64,000 nucleotides of DNA. It comes from an uncultured Coriobacteriia bacterium. Its GTDB lineage: Bacteria > Actinomycetota > Coriobacteriia > Coriobacteriales > QAMH01. Where the stretch lies: contig CAUHSG010000003.1 of assembly GCA_959608885.1 (NCBI GenBank), positions 62,001 through 126,000 of the forward strand, given 5' to 3'. Positions 25,349-34,050 of this stretch are shown piece by piece. Both the position numbers and the translations under genes were made by a program. How positions within the stretch are numbered: position 1 is the stretch's first letter; every line of letters begins with the position of its first letter. Below the pieces are notes generated by a model. The model was not told the DNA's origin and searched no databases. It saw nothing but the letters and a program-made list of their open reading frames with translations.

Positions 25349-26080
25349 GTGGACACCGGTTCCGAAGCTCGTCGCATTCTACTTGTCGAAGACGAAAAGA
25401 ATATCCGTGATGCGGTGGCAGCGTACCTCGAGCGCGCTGGTTACTGGGTCACGCCTGCTGCAGATGGCCAGGAGGCTGTCGACGCGTTCTCCCTACATCA
25501 GTTCGATCTCGTCATCCTGGATCTCATGCTTCCGCGTCTTCCGGGTGAGAAGGTCTGCCGTATCATCCGTGACACCTCCGACGTCCCCATCATCATGCTT
25601 ACTGCCAAGGGCGAGGTCGAGGATCGTATCGTTGGCCTCGAGCTTGGTGCCGACGACTACCTCATCAAGCCCTTCTCTCCGCGCGAGCTGGTTGCGCGCG
25701 TCCGTGCCCTGCTGCGCCGTGCTCACATCGACTCCGAGCCGCAGCGCGAGGTGCTCGACTTCGGTGGCCTCACCATCGACCTCAACGGCCACAAGGTTCT
25801 CGTCAACGACGAGGAGGTTGACCTCACGGCCAGCGAGTTTAAGCTGCTCACGACCCTGGCGCGCTATCCGGGTCGCGTCTATTCGCGCATGGAGCTCGTC
25901 GAGAAGGTTCTCGGCTACGACTTCGAGGGCTACGAGCGCACGATCGACAGTCACGTGAAGAACCTACGCGCCAAGATCGGCGACGACCCGCGCAATCCCC
26001 GTTGGATTTACACCGTGCATGGCGTGGGCTATCGCTTCGAGGTGCCCCGAGACGGCGAAGCAGCCGATCAAGAGGCGTAA
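25349..26080 (+). CDS. OmpR/PhoB-family response regulator
   Basis: The 243-residue protein has a receiver domain with phospho-acceptor Asp58 (VILDLMLP), acidic pocket VEDE near 13-16 and Lys in MLTAKGE. A C-terminal winged helix follows (TASEFKLLTTLARYPGRVYS; DSHVKNLRAKIGDDP). The start is GTG 25349 with AAAGGAG at 7 bases; the longer frame from 25265 has no ribosome site. It is paired with the histidine kinase that begins 6 bases after its stop. Target genes are unknown. Confidence 0.95.
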   Translation: MDTGSEARRILLVEDEKNIRDAVAAYLERAGYWVTPAADGQEAVDAFSLHQFDLVILDLMLPRLPGEKVCRIIRDTSDVPIIMLTAKGEVEDRIVGLELGADDYLIKPFSPRELVARVRALLRRAHIDSEPQREVLDFGGLTIDLNGHKVLVNDEEVDLTASEFKLLTTLARYPGRVYSRMELVEKVLGYDFEGYERTIDSHVKNLRAKIGDDPRNPRWIYTVHGVGYRFEVPRDGEAADQEA

Positions 26081-26086
26081 GGATTC

Positions 26087-27406
26087 ATGAAGGACAAGCG
26101 TAAGACCCGCGAGAAGAAACCTCTCTCGTTTGCCATCTACGTCATGGGGGCATTTTTGCTCACGGCCGCCATGACCGTGCTCATCACTGCCGCGGCCATC
26201 GCGATTGTCTGGAATGTGGGCTACGCCGGCGAGCCGAGTGACGAGGATCTCTTCTTCGCGGTTTTTGCCGCCGGAGCCATCGCGCTCGTTCTCTCCATCA
26301 TTCTCGGCATCTATTTCGCTGTCGGCATCGCGCGTCCCATCCAGCGCATTTCGGATACCGCCTCGGCAATCAAGGAAGGTAACCTTTCGGCGCGCACCGG
26401 GCTTTCAGGTGATGATCAGCTCGGACAGCTTGGCCAGCGCTTCGACGAGATGGCCGACGCCATCGAGCGTGATCGCGACCTCGAACGTCAGCTCATCGGC
26501 GACGTGGCCCATGAGCTGCGCACGCCGCTCATGGCCATCCAGGCAACGGTCGAGGCCATCCAAGACGGCGTCTTCGCGGCCGATGAGGAGCATCTCAACA
26601 CCATCTCGTTCGAGACGCGACGGCTAGGGCGTCTGGTCGAGGCGTTGCTGCATCTCAATCGCCTCGAGAATGGTACAACCGAGGTCAAGCGTGATCTCGT
26701 TAATCTCAGTAGCGTGGTCAGCGGTCTGTCGACAACGCACGAAGCCCTGCTCGAGACCTCTGGCATCATGTTCTTCACCGATGTCGCGCCCGACGTGATG
26801 ATCATTGGCGACCAGGATCTCATCTCGCAGGCCGTCGCCAACCTCCTCTCCAATGCCGTGCGCTATACGCCCGAAAACGGCATGGTCACCGTCGAACTTG
26901 CCCGCGAAAACGGGTATGCGAGGATTTCGGTGCGCGATACGGGCGTCGGCATTGCCGAAGAGGACATGAAGAAGGTCTTTTCGCGCTTCTGGCGCGCCGA
27001 TGTCGCTCGTCAGAGCGTCGATGGCGGTCTGGGCATCGGCCTGGCACTCGTCAAGGAGGTCGTTGACCAGCACTTTGGCGATGTTTCGGTGTCGTCCACA
27101 CTCGGCGAGGGTAGCACCTTCGTCATGCGCATTCCGCTTGCTCCCGAAGATCATGTCAAGCCCATGACTCCCCATGCGCGCAAGAGCAGCTCGCGTCGCC
27201 GTCAGGAACGCGCCGCACGCAAGGAGCAGGAGAAGGCTCGCAAGATTGAGGAACGCCAGATGAAGGCTCGCCGCAAGGCACGCGAGGCGGGTGCCGGTAT
27301 AAGCGCGACTCAGGAACTCAAGCTTTTCGGGCTGCACGTCTCGCTGCCCGCAACAAGACAACAAGAACAGCAAACGAGGGACAAGGAAGATGGTACTCAT
27401 GAGTGA
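26087..27406 (+). CDS. Sensor histidine kinase with HAMP domain
   Basis: The 439-residue protein has two membrane helices (about 18-43 and 56-80) separated by only about a dozen residues, so it has almost no external sensor. A HAMP domain (81-133), HisKA with phospho-His142 (DVAHELRTPL) and an HATPase domain (NLLSNAVRYTPENG; RDTGVGIAEED; GLGIGLALVKEV) follow. A Lys/Arg/Glu-rich tail of about 75 residues after the ATPase domain is unusual. The gene pairs with the response regulator before it, and its end overlaps the purC start. Confidence 0.95.
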   Translation: MKDKRKTREKKPLSFAIYVMGAFLLTAAMTVLITAAAIAIVWNVGYAGEPSDEDLFFAVFAAGAIALVLSIILGIYFAVGIARPIQRISDTASAIKEGNLSARTGLSGDDQLGQLGQRFDEMADAIERDRDLERQLIGDVAHELRTPLMAIQATVEAIQDGVFAADEEHLNTISFETRRLGRLVEALLHLNRLENGTTEVKRDLVNLSSVVSGLSTTHEALLETSGIMFFTDVAPDVMIIGDQDLISQAVANLLSNAVRYTPENGMVTVELARENGYARISVRDTGVGIAEEDMKKVFSRFWRADVARQSVDGGLGIGLALVKEVVDQHFGDVSVSSTLGEGSTFVMRIPLAPEDHVKPMTPHARKSSSRRRQERAARKEQEKARKIEERQMKARRKAREAGAGISATQELKLFGLHVSLPATRQQEQQTRDKEDGTHE

Positions 27407-28280
27407 AATGGCAATGCGTCCTGATTCGCAAGGCAAGGTCCGCGATTTGTACGACCTGGGAGACCAGCTTCTCATCGTCGCGACCGACCGCATCTCGGCT
27501 TTCGACTACATCCTCAAGGACGAGATTCCCTACAAGGGCGAGGTGCTGACGCGTCTGTCGCTCTTCTGGTTCGACCTGCTTGCGGACATCATTCCCAACC
27601 ACCTGATTTCCGCGGACGTCACCGACCTTCCCGAGAAGTTCAAGCCGTATGCCGAGTGGCTCAACGGGCGCTTCATGCTCGTGCGCAAGGCCGAGATGTT
27701 TCCCGTCGAGTGCATCGTGCGTGGCTACCTTGCCGGCAGCGGTCTCAAGGAGTATCGCAAGCAAGGTACCGTTTGCGGCATTGAGCTGCCGGCTGGTCTC
27801 GTCGAGGCAAGCAAGCTGCCCGCGCCCATCTATACGCCTTCCACCAAGGCCGAGATCGGTGACCACGACGAGAACGTGAGCTATGAGCGCACGGTCGAGA
27901 TGCTTGGCGAGAAGGATGCGAGCGCCCTGCGCGATGCGTCGCTTTCCGTCTACAAGAAGGCTGCCGATTACGCTGCCCAGCATGGCATCATCATTGCCGA
28001 CACCAAGTTCGAGTTCGGCATGATCGATGGTACGCTCACGCTGGCTGACGAGGTGCTCACGCCGGATTCGTCGCGTTTCTGGCCGGAAGATGCCTACGAA
28101 CCCGGCAAGAGTCAGGCGAGTTTCGACAAGCAATTCGTGCGCGACTGGCTCGATGCCAACTGGGATCGTACGGGCGAGCCGCCACAGCTGCCAGCCGACA
28201 TCATCGAGGCAACGTCGAACAAGTACATCCAGGCCTACGAACTCATCACGGGCCAGCGTTTCGTTCCCGCGAATCTGTAG
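27390..28280 (+). CDS. purC: SAICAR synthetase (phosphoribosylaminoimidazole-succinocarboxamide synthase)
   Basis: The 296-residue protein has QGKVRDLYDLGDQ, ATDRISAFDYILKDEIPYKG and VRGYLAGSGLKEY, the ATP and CAIR-binding motifs of PurC. It joins aspartate to CAIR in purine synthesis; PurB, also in this window, performs the next step. ATG 27390 overlaps the kinase gene; the ATG at 27399 (MSEMAMR) is an alternative with better distance from AAGGA. It lies tightly behind the two-component genes. Confidence 0.95.
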   Translation: MVLMSEMAMRPDSQGKVRDLYDLGDQLLIVATDRISAFDYILKDEIPYKGEVLTRLSLFWFDLLADIIPNHLISADVTDLPEKFKPYAEWLNGRFMLVRKAEMFPVECIVRGYLAGSGLKEYRKQGTVCGIELPAGLVEASKLPAPIYTPSTKAEIGDHDENVSYERTVEMLGEKDASALRDASLSVYKKAADYAAQHGIIIADTKFEFGMIDGTLTLADEVLTPDSSRFWPEDAYEPGKSQASFDKQFVRDWLDANWDRTGEPPQLPADIIEATSNKYIQAYELITGQRFVPANL

Positions 28281-28358
28281 ATACGGCGGCCGCGCGTGCG
28301 GCCATACGTTGTATCATAGGCATTTACACATCACAGGCATTCGAAAGGCGATTGACGA

Positions 28359-29015
28359 ATGACGCAGCGCAATTTCCAGAACGCACGCAACCAGGGCGAC
28401 GGCCCCAAGGGCAAGTCGAAGAAGTCGGCAAGCTCCGCGAAGCTCAAGAGCAAAGCCGGCGCATCGGTATACGCTCCCTCCAAGGAGGCCAAGGCCAAGC
28501 GTGCAAAGCAGGAAGCCAAGGCGAAGAGGAACCAGCCCGTCGAGGCAAAGGCGAACGATCCGATCGAGCAGCAGCGCCGTCGCGAGCGCGCGATGGTCTC
28601 GATGATGCGTGATTTGCCAGAGTACAAGTTCTGGCGTCGCATCTGGTGGATTGCCATGGGTATTGCGTTTGTCGTCATCATCCTCACCTGGCTCCCCAGC
28701 ATGCTCATCAGCTCTGGCGTGCTGAGCGAGGACTTCAAGGAGACGGCAAGTTGGATTTCCACCGTTGGCTTCATCTTCGCAATTGTCGCCTTGATACTCG
28801 CCTTCTACATTGACCTCCGCAAGATTCGCAAGATTCAAAAGGCGCAAGAGGCCAAGGCTCGCAATCTCACTAAGTCCGAGCGCCAGGAGCTCGACAAGGC
28901 CATCGCCGCGTCCATCGAGCGTGACCAGCAAAGGCGCGCGGAGCGCAAGGGCAAAATGCCCTGGGGCAAGAAGAAGACACAGGCGACTGTCGAGGACACG
29001 CCAAGCGAAGAGTAA
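28359..29015 (+). CDS. Membrane protein of unknown function with basic N-terminus
   Basis: The 218-residue protein begins with about 80 residues rich in Lys, Ala and Ser, highly basic and probably unstructured. Two membrane helices follow (about 93-115 and 128-148), then a charged coiled-coil-like segment (RKIRKIQKAQEAKARN) and a basic tail. No family is recognised. Both ends are predicted in the cytoplasm, where the basic arms could contact nucleic acid or lipid head groups. The gene sits between purC and an amidohydrolase. GC-rich hairpin GGCCGC-GCGT-GCGGCC lies between purC and this gene (28288-28303). Confidence 0.65.
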   Translation: MTQRNFQNARNQGDGPKGKSKKSASSAKLKSKAGASVYAPSKEAKAKRAKQEAKAKRNQPVEAKANDPIEQQRRRERAMVSMMRDLPEYKFWRRIWWIAMGIAFVVIILTWLPSMLISSGVLSEDFKETASWISTVGFIFAIVALILAFYIDLRKIRKIQKAQEAKARNLTKSERQELDKAIAASIERDQQRRAERKGKMPWGKKKTQATVEDTPSEE

Positions 29016-29027
29016 ATAGGAGACGCG

Positions 29028-30470
29028 ATGCTGCTCACCGCGAAATACGTCATTCCCATTACGTCGCCCTACATCGAGGACGGCGCCGTTCTCGTGCGCG
29101 ATGACAAGGTTCTCGATTTGGGCACTGCGTCCCAGCTCAAGGACAAGTATCCGATGGAAGAAGTACGCGATTTCGGCCTGTCCGTGCTCATGCCCGGATT
29201 CATCGACGTGCACACGCACCTTGGATACACGGCGCTGCGCGGCATGTTCGGCGATCTGCCCTATGCCGAGTGGAAACGCCGCGTCTTGCACACGGAGCCC
29301 TTCTTCACCGAGGAAGACTGGATTGACTCGGCGCGCGTTGGTGCACTCGAGGCTGTGGCCAGTGGCATTACGACGATTGCGGATATTTCCGCATCGGGCG
29401 TCTCGCTTGTCCCCGCCAAGGAGATGGGCCTGCGCGCGCGTGTGTACTACGAAGTCTTGACCACGCAGAAGGAGCATGCCGAAGATGTCGTGCGCGAAGG
29501 CGTGGAGAAGATCGAGCGCTGGAAGGACGAATACGGAAGCGATTTGCTCGACTTCGGCCTTGCTCCCGGCCCTGTCTATGGTTGTCATCCGAGCGTCTTT
29601 CAGGCTATCGCCGATGTGGCGATCGAGAAGGACATTCCCGTAGCCATGCATCTGGCAGGAAGCCAGGAAGAGGCCGACTTCATCCGCTACGGTTCCTCTC
29701 CGTTTAGCGTTCACGTGAGCGAGCACGAGCAGGGCAAGCTTGCCGCTGCCTATCCGCCCTGGTTGCCCGCAGGCACCTCGCCTGTGAGCTACGTGAGCAA
29801 CTGGGGCATACTCGACGTGCCTGGCATCCTTGCAATTCACTGTGTGCATGTTGATGATCGGGACATCGGCATCCTCAGGGACAAGCAGGTGCGCATCGGC
29901 TATTGTCCGCGCATCAACGCCAAGCTCGGCATGGGCTCAATGCCACTCGAAAAGTTCTGGGCGGCAGGTCTTACCATCGGCTTGGGCACTGACTCGCCGG
30001 CGGCTGTCGATACGACTGACATGATTGACGAGATGCGCATCGGCCTCATGATCACCCGCGCGACGAGTTCTGAGCGCTTCGTGCAAGCATCAGCGAAGAA
30101 CGCCCTGCGCATGGCGACGATTGGATCTGCGCGCGCACTGGGTATCGAGGATAAGGTCGGGTCGCTCGAGCCGGGCAAGCAGGCAGACATCATCGCCATC
30201 GATTTGCATAATTCGCACCAGAACCCCACGACCGATCCGGAGAGTGCCGTTATCTACACGGCCAACCAGGACAACGTCAAGATGACTATGGTTGCCGGAC
30301 GCATCCTCTACGACAACTTCGTCCACGTGTCGGGGTGTGATCGCGACGCGATTATCGACCGAGCGCGCGCCCTGCGTGTACGCATACGCGAGGAAGTCAG
30401 CGACGATGCGCTGCACAGGTCGCTCATAGAGCATGCAACGCAAGACGAACGAGACCGCTACAACAGATAG
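29028..30470 (+). CDS. Amidohydrolase, SAH/MTA-deaminase or chlorohydrolase-like
   Basis: The 480-residue protein is a metal-dependent amidohydrolase of the ATZ/TRZ/MtaD group: metal ligands DVHTHLG (His62, His64), MHLAGSQEEADF, AIHCVHVDD and GTDSPAAVDT. A beta-sandwich formed by the two ends completes the fold (VLMPGFID at 54-61; GKQADIIAID near 385). Family members deaminate S-adenosylhomocysteine, methylthioadenosine, guanine or related rings. The exact substrate cannot be told. It starts 12 bases after the membrane protein gene and is followed at 7 bases by a small membrane protein gene. Confidence 0.88.
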   Translation: MLLTAKYVIPITSPYIEDGAVLVRDDKVLDLGTASQLKDKYPMEEVRDFGLSVLMPGFIDVHTHLGYTALRGMFGDLPYAEWKRRVLHTEPFFTEEDWIDSARVGALEAVASGITTIADISASGVSLVPAKEMGLRARVYYEVLTTQKEHAEDVVREGVEKIERWKDEYGSDLLDFGLAPGPVYGCHPSVFQAIADVAIEKDIPVAMHLAGSQEEADFIRYGSSPFSVHVSEHEQGKLAAAYPPWLPAGTSPVSYVSNWGILDVPGILAIHCVHVDDRDIGILRDKQVRIGYCPRINAKLGMGSMPLEKFWAAGLTIGLGTDSPAAVDTTDMIDEMRIGLMITRATSSERFVQASAKNALRMATIGSARALGIEDKVGSLEPGKQADIIAIDLHNSHQNPTTDPESAVIYTANQDNVKMTMVAGRILYDNFVHVSGCDRDAIIDRARALRVRIREEVSDDALHRSLIEHATQDERDRYNR

Positions 30471-30477
30471 GGTCATC

Positions 30478-30663
30478 ATGTCAAACAAGAACAAGTCTTT
30501 TCAGAAGAACAAGCAGCAAAAGCTCGAGCAGGAGCTGGCGGCTCAGTATCGTCGCGAGCAGCGTGACCGTCGTACGAAGCTCCTCAAGACCATCGGCATC
30601 ACCATTCTTTCGGTGCTCCTGATTATCTCGTTCTGCTTCCCGGCATTCACGATGCTCTGGTAA
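30478..30663 (+). CDS. Small single-pass membrane protein
   Basis: The 61-residue protein has a Lys/Gln/Arg-rich N-terminal half (coiled-coil-like, KQQKLEQELAAQYRREQ) and one membrane helix at about 38-58 (IGITILSVLLIISFCFPAF). It resembles in miniature the basic membrane protein at 28359, which lies two genes upstream. No family is recognised. The start ATG 30478 has only a weak ribosome site; the frame is open from 30433 inside the amidohydrolase gene. Confidence 0.6.
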   Translation: MSNKNKSFQKNKQQKLEQELAAQYRREQRDRRTKLLKTIGITILSVLLIISFCFPAFTMLW

Positions 30664-30670
30664 GAGGCGC

Positions 30671-30820
30671 CCCCCGCACTCCGCAGGCGGCACTCGTATC
30701 GAGACAGCAAAGACCCAAAGCTGCTGCGCAACTCGCACGCCCTATGGGCGTGCTCAGACAGTGCTCGCAAATCGCTTTGGGTCTTTGCTGTCTCACTCGC
30801 GAGCCTGCGTCGTGCGGGGG
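30671..30820. repeat. Long imperfect palindrome (about 150 bp)
   Basis: Nested inverted repeats share one centre: an outer pair (30671-30688 with 30803-30820, 16 of 18 matching), a perfect 21-bp middle pair (30701-30721 with 30774-30794), and an inner GCACGCCC-TAT-GGGCGTGC (30735-30753). No protein fits. It directly follows the small membrane gene and could act as a terminator, an RNA, or a mobile non-coding element. Confidence 0.8.
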
Positions 30821-30827
30821 CTGGCCA

Positions 30828-30863
30828 GTAGGGGACGGAGGGCGACCAGGAGGTCTCCCCTAC
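30828..30863. repeat. Short hairpin between palindromes
   Basis: GTAGGGGA (30828-30835) pairs exactly with TCCCCTAC (30856-30863) around a 20-base loop. It sits between the long palindrome and the REP-like element and may belong to the same non-coding unit. Confidence 0.5.
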
Positions 30864-30883
30864 AGGCGCTTGACGTGTGCGCT

Positions 30884-30937
30884 CCGTCGTCCTGAGCGGG
30901 GCGCCGCAAGGCGCGAAGTCGAAGGACCTCACGACGG
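30884..30937. repeat. REP-like palindromic element
   Basis: CCGTCGT (30884-30890) pairs with ACGACGG (30931-30937), enclosing GTCCTGAGCGGGGCGCC and GGCGCGAAGTCGAAGGAC, which can fold again. CCTGAGC...GTCGAAGGA is a pattern I recall from dispersed palindromic repeats in many GC-rich genomes. I see no second copy in this window. Confidence 0.55.
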
Positions 30938-30952
30938 GCTGCAGCTCGATCT

Positions 30953-31744
30953 CTACGAGGGCATGAGCGAAGCGCTATTTCCTCCCAGGTCGGCAGCGGT
31001 CTCCTCCTGCATGGACTTCCATGCCTCCTGTCGCTTCGCCAGCACTGCGCGAACCTCGGGGTCGTCGCTGAGTGCCGGTGGCGTCCAGGGCATCTCCCCA
31101 AGCGCGCGGACCACATCGCCAATCTTGCCATAGGGGATCGAGATAATCTGGAGCCCCGCCGGGTAGGTCTGCCGTCGTGACATGCCATGCCCCATGCCGC
31201 TGGTAATCGTGTTGACCTTGTCCTTGACGTAGGGATACGAGTACATCCATGCGCATGAGAGCACGGGTGAGGTCTTCGATTCCCACAGGTCTCCCGAGTA
31301 GTACGAGGTTGCGCGCATGAGGATGGTCGCCTGTTGCGTGTTTGCTACGCAGATGACGAGATCGGGGTCGAATTCGCAGGTCGCGACTGGGGAGAAGCTC
31401 ACGTAGTTCACCGATCCGCGCGGCAGCGTCTCAATCTGCGTGTAGAGGCGCGCGTTGGGCGCCTGGGTCTTGAAGATCTCGAAGTCCTTGCCCGCCTGGC
31501 CGCTCGCTGCGAAGCTGGGCTTGTCGATCATTCCCAGAATCATGGTGCCGAAGCAGGTGTCGTCCTCTGCGGTTGTGTAGAAGCTCTCCCCGGTTGTCTG
31601 TGCTCGCTTGACGAACTGGCAGAAGGCGTCTCGCTCCTTTACGCGCTCGAGGCCCTCGGGCTTTGCATAGCTGAACTTGATGGCGACGGGCGGGAACTCC
31701 ATATCGAGCTTCGCGAGCGTGTCCTTTGCTTCCTGGCTGAGCAT
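30953..31744 (-). CDS. DUF169-family protein (COG2043)
   Basis: The 263-residue protein matches DUF169: PPVAIKFSY near the start, FCQFVKRAQ and CFGTMILGM with Cys residues, then the DLVICVANTQQATILMRA region and SGMGHGMSRRQ. The family is common in anaerobes and archaea, and its function is unknown; the cysteines hint at a cofactor or redox role. ATG 31744 follows GAAAGGACACC; the longer frame to 31801 has no such signal. It lies downstream of the LuxR gene on the same strand. Confidence 0.82.
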   Translation of the reverse strand: MLSQEAKDTLAKLDMEFPPVAIKFSYAKPEGLERVKERDAFCQFVKRAQTTGESFYTTAEDDTCFGTMILGMIDKPSFAASGQAGKDFEIFKTQAPNARLYTQIETLPRGSVNYVSFSPVATCEFDPDLVICVANTQQATILMRATSYYSGDLWESKTSPVLSCAWMYSYPYVKDKVNTITSGMGHGMSRRQTYPAGLQIISIPYGKIGDVVRALGEMPWTPPALSDDPEVRAVLAKRQEAWKSMQEETAADLGGNSASLMPS

Positions 31745-31848
31745 GTGGTGTCCTTTCCGAATATCGGTCGGTACGCGGCAGAATATAGCATGCACATGCA
31801 CTTCGCGTTAGTGGAAGATGCCTGGATAAAAGGTGCTAATTGAATGTG

Positions 31849-32622
31849 TCACTTGCCGTCGAACAGGTTCTTCAGCTGAACGCGATTGTTGACGTTGAGC
31901 TTGCGATACGCGTTGTAGACATGCTTCTTCACGGTCGAAAGTGATATGTAGAGCTTCTCAACGATTTGCTGTTCGGAGTCCCCGTCAAGCACATGCTCGA
32001 TGACCTCACGCTCGCGAAGAGTGAGACCGGCTTGCTCGATGATGCTCTGCGCGCAGGGAGTGCTCGTGCGCCAGCGTTCTTCCTCGAGCAAACTTGCAAG
32101 CTTGAGGGCGATATGTGGTGCCATCAGGTTTGCAATGCGCACATCTCGGTTGGTGAATTCGCTCTCTGCCTTGGTGTTGAACAACGCGATTTCTCCGATG
32201 ACGGCATTATCGTGCGAGAGTAGCGCGCGCAATGCATAGGTAAGGCCCTCTGGCTTGTAGATTTCGTTCCAGACGGGGGAGCTCTCGCGCACGTCCTCTG
32301 GAATCATGTCCCTGTCGCGGAAGGCATAGCTTGCTGTCTTGAGGTACAAGCCGTCATAGTACGGGTCTTCATCGTAGTTGTCGGTGAATTTCTCGATGAG
32401 ATGTGCTGGAGCGCCAACGATTACGGGACGACTTGAGCGAGCGATGCCATGCTCCATCTTGATCATGGAAAACGTGCCCTGGTAACTTGGCGTCAGGGAG
32501 CGCAGGCAAGAGAGCGTTTCGTACTGTAGCTTCTCGACGCTGGAGGTGGTGTTGATGCGATAGATACTGTCGAGCATGAACTGCCAGTCGCGTTCATGAA
32601 GTTGTGCGTCATCGTTGGTCAT
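31849..32622 (-). CDS. LuxR-family regulator with GAF-like N-terminal domain
   Basis: The 257-residue protein ends in a LuxR helix-turn-helix (LTLREREVIEHVLDGDSEQQ; KLYISLSTVKKHVYNAYRKL). The first 170 residues look like a GAF/autoinducer-type sensor domain. No transmembrane helices are seen. It is divergent from the C45 hydrolase and MFS genes, so it probably controls them and perhaps the DUF169 gene downstream of it. A TATAAT on the minus strand (32657-32652) could be its -10. Confidence 0.92.
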   Translation of the reverse strand: MTNDDAQLHERDWQFMLDSIYRINTTSSVEKLQYETLSCLRSLTPSYQGTFSMIKMEHGIARSSRPVIVGAPAHLIEKFTDNYDEDPYYDGLYLKTASYAFRDRDMIPEDVRESSPVWNEIYKPEGLTYALRALLSHDNAVIGEIALFNTKAESEFTNRDVRIANLMAPHIALKLASLLEEERWRTSTPCAQSIIEQAGLTLREREVIEHVLDGDSEQQIVEKLYISLSTVKKHVYNAYRKLNVNNRVQLKNLFDGK

Positions 32623-32697
32623 TTGAGATCGTAGTCTCCCTTCGCGAGCTAATTATAGGTTACGAACTACGAAGTCTCTTTGTGCAATGTGCATCAT

Positions 32698-32726
32698 TTC
32701 GACTAAGTTCTACTCATTTGTATAAC
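32698..32726 (+). promoter_or_regulatory. Promoter of the C45 hydrolase/MFS operon
   Basis: TTCGAC (32698-32703) and TATAAC (32721-32726) are spaced by 17 bases in the AT-rich 278-base gap between the LuxR gene and the hydrolase gene. The transcript would have a leader of about 170 bases before ATG 32901. Nothing else is recognised in this gap apart from an alternative start at 32829. Confidence 0.5.
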
Positions 32727-32900
32727 CATTCTTCCGAATTTGCGCAAGGCTTTCCAAAATCGAATGCAATCTGCTTTCAAATCAACTTATTTCAATCTTC
32801 GAATCCATTTAAGAAATGTGGAGAACCCATGAAAATCAGGCCTCGTTGTTCCAAAGCGACGAGCGCCATTACGAAAGTGCGCTCAGGAAAAGGAGGGAAC

Positions 32901-33986
32901 ATGAGAGACGATTCGAAGCTGATACCCCAGGTCTTCATGAAGGGCAGCTTCCGCGAGATGGGTTCCCAATATGGCGAAGCCATGGCGAGCGAGATTGCCT
33001 TCCAGAAGGACTGGTGGACCAAGGTTCTCGCCGCTCACTGGCCTAACATGGACATGGAGCGCGCGCTCAATGCCGCCAAGACGATGTACGCGCCCGCTGT
33101 GGAGCTGTATGCACCGCGCTGGGCCGACTTCATTGAGGGCATGGCCGAAGGAGCCGGCCTTCCCTATGATGACGTGCTCTGGATTAACGTTGCCTCCAAC
33201 TTGCTCGAGGGCCCGGCAATGGCCATGAGGATGGTTGCGGGTGGCTGCACCGACATTGGCGTCCAGCCCGACAAGACCGATATCGGCAAGCTCATCATCG
33301 GCCAGAATCTTGATTGGCATCCCGAGCTCAAGCCCGTGTGCCTGCACTTCGATCCGGCAGATGCCCCCAAGGCGCTGGCGTTCACCATTTCCGGTGCGCT
33401 TCCGCAGTTCGGCATCAGCGAGAATGGCTATGGCTCGTTTGGCAATGCGCTGGGCACCGAGGAGAACAAGACGGGCGTCACCATGAACGCCCTTACCGCC
33501 GAGCTGTTGTTCCAGGATTGCATTGGCTCTGCCTGCGAGCGCATTACCATGGCGGATCGTTCCATGTGCTTCAACCACATGCTTGGTGCTGCCGATGGCA
33601 CGCTCATCGACTTCGAGACCACGCCATCGAGCTTTGGCGTCTTGCTTCCCGAGGAAAAGGGCTGGATTGCGCATACCAATCACTACATCACCAGCTGGAT
33701 GCAGAAGGATGACACCTTCAAGACCTTCCCCGACACGTTCGTGCGCCTGTCCTGGGCAGAGAAGTTCCTCCGCGATGCCGATGTCATCACGGTCGACACA
33801 CTCAAGAAGATTTTCAGCGACCACCATGGCGACAAGACGCGCTCGCTGTGCACGCATCTTGTCCCCGGAGCCTCGTTTACCGAGTGCTGGCAGACGGTCT
33901 ACTCGATGATCTCCATTCCCGAGGACGGAGTCATCTACGCGACTACGCAGCCGTGCGAGCACGAATACGAGGAGTATCGCCTGTAA
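32901..33986 (+). CDS. C45-family amide hydrolase/acyltransferase
   Basis: The 361-residue protein resembles penicillin acyltransferase-type (C45) N-terminal nucleophile hydrolases. GGCTDIG gives the nucleophile Cys116, which becomes the new N-terminus after self-cleavage; GQNLDWHPE and THLVPGASF fit later family positions. Such enzymes cut linear amides, such as acyl amino acids or amino-penicillins. No signal peptide is seen. ATG 32901 has AGGAGG at 4-5 bases; an in-frame ATG at 32829 with GGAG is an alternative that adds 24 residues. It starts an operon with two MFS genes. Confidence 0.85.
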   Translation: MRDDSKLIPQVFMKGSFREMGSQYGEAMASEIAFQKDWWTKVLAAHWPNMDMERALNAAKTMYAPAVELYAPRWADFIEGMAEGAGLPYDDVLWINVASNLLEGPAMAMRMVAGGCTDIGVQPDKTDIGKLIIGQNLDWHPELKPVCLHFDPADAPKALAFTISGALPQFGISENGYGSFGNALGTEENKTGVTMNALTAELLFQDCIGSACERITMADRSMCFNHMLGAADGTLIDFETTPSSFGVLLPEEKGWIAHTNHYITSWMQKDDTFKTFPDTFVRLSWAEKFLRDADVITVDTLKKIFSDHHGDKTRSLCTHLVPGASFTECWQTVYSMISIPEDGVIYATTQPCEHEYEEYRL

Positions 33987-34050
33987 CTCAGGGAATCGGG
34001 GGCATGAGGCAATGCGCTTCGTGCCCCCTGGTACACAAGGAGGAAAAGAA

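Noticed and set aside
25321..25410. Short 29-codon open frame overlapping the response-regulator start
   Set aside because: No family match and its reading frame runs through the regulator's coding sequence; no evidence of a leader peptide.
28314..29849. 511-residue minus-strand open frame opposite the membrane protein and amidohydrolase
   Set aside because: Antisense shadow; the plus strand carries the metal-binding motifs.
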